Origin: Mucilaginibacter sp.
GTDB lineage: Bacteria > Bacteroidota > Bacteroidia > Sphingobacteriales > Sphingobacteriaceae
Direction: 5' to 3'
Length of the DNA stretch: 64,000 bases
Assembly (NCBI RefSeq): GCF_025362475.1
Contig: NZ_JANYGH010000023.1
Location: 1-64,000, forward strand
This document shows positions 63,790 to 64,000 of this stretch, piece after piece. Position numbers and translations under genes: made by a program. Every line of letters begins with the position of its first letter. The stretch's first letter is position 1. The notes below the pieces were generated by a model. It worked only from the letters and a program-made list of their open reading frames with translations. It was not told where the DNA came from and did not search any database.

Positions 63790-64000
63790 TTAATTGGTAT
63801 AGAAATGGTTAAACCTGCGTCAGGGTGAGGAATTACCATTAATAAAAATTCGTTGATGTCATTAAGTTTTGAGGATGTTATCAACCCAGTAGAAATTAAA
63901 AGACAGTCTCCCGCTTTGCTTTTTCAAAGTGCTTAAAGGGATTTTAAGGGTCAGTGCATTATTGCTGACAGTGTATTTAATAATTGCGACCGTTTTCCAG
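63790..64000 (-). pseudogene. Decayed C-terminal gene end, cut by the window edge
   Basis: The minus strand from the right edge reads WKTVAIIKYTVSNNALTLKI, PLSTLKKQ and FNFYWVDNIL, then needs small frame changes to continue NDINEF and INGNSSP, a TGA, and RRFNHFYTN. Pattern W-x-D-N-I...N-D-I-N-E-F-F...G-x-x-x-P-x-R-R-F-N is like the C-terminus of secreted Bacteroidota carbohydrate-related proteins. With two frame changes and a stop it appears non-functional. The main part lies outside the window. Confidence 0.5.

Overview
The window looks like a chromosome segment of a Bacteroidota bacterium, most like the Sphingobacteriaceae (Mucilaginibacter/Pedobacter type). The clues are a fused MurF-alanine racemase, a DUF4290 gene just upstream of murA, promoter-like boxes of the Bacteroidota form (TTTG, 19 bases, TAnnTTTG), few clear Shine-Dalgarno sites, a macroglobulin-like protein with a TonB-plug segment, and rhamnosidase genes. 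The species assignment is inference from gene content only.

Layout. 1-139: right end of an IS3-like element. 254-5010: FKBP isomerase, DUF255 thioredoxin-fold protein, M1 peptidase. 5.2-6.2 kb: a Y1 (IS200/RAYT-like) transposase between arrays of short hairpins. 6.4-8.2 kb: arsenite exporter ACR3 coupled to a phosphoesterase. 8.2-14.8 kb: M28 peptidase, a UvrD/PcrA helicase broken by a one-base deletion, a Xre regulator and small unknowns. 15.2-18.4 kb: a TPR-membrane-HisKA protein lacking an ATPase domain, then five consecutive tiny genes (four of them below usual annotation length) for exported peptides ending in a shared K/R-x-D-L-x-x-A-D motif; one carries the motif three times in tandem. 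This is the best candidate for an undescribed system. 18.7-29.6 kb: M20 dipeptidase, two paralogous 41-residue basic proteins, GNAT, dipeptide epimerase-like enzyme, DUF4290, murA (Asp in place of the catalytic Cys), a GT39 glycosyltransferase and a CBS-domain cysteine/cystathionine synthase. 29.7-35.6 kb: a very large alpha-2-macroglobulin-like gene with a second one-base frameshift. 36-42.9 kb: sodium symporter, LOG-family hydrolase, DUF1624 membrane protein, two tandem TetA-like MFS exporters, DUF502. 42.9-44.2 kb: apparently non-coding and hairpin rich, with a near-perfect sigma-54 promoter followed by a short terminator-bounded transcript candidate. 44.6-47.9 kb: murF-alr, recX, tRNA-Gly, tRNA-Leu.

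From tRNA-Leu to about 57 kb lies a mobilizable island: tyrosine integrase, ORF6N protein, two related degenerate-nucleotidyltransferase/HEPN proteins (likely defence or toxin cargo), Xre regulator, relaxase and mobilization accessory gene, a dense hairpin cluster that may hold oriT, and an excisionase-like pair. 57.5-64 kb is carbohydrate-degrading territory: a lipoprotein with a ricin-like lectin domain, an intact GH106 rhamnosidase, and two decayed genes on either side of it (a GH78-like N-terminus and an unidentified C-terminus cut by the window edge).

Functional threads: peptide and cell-wall metabolism (M1, M28 and M20 peptidases, dipeptide epimerase, murA, murF-alr) dominate the chromosomal part; the peptide cluster and its TPR-HisKA neighbour suggest a signalling or secreted-peptide module; the right end suggests rhamnose-containing glycan breakdown in a region under gene decay and island insertion.
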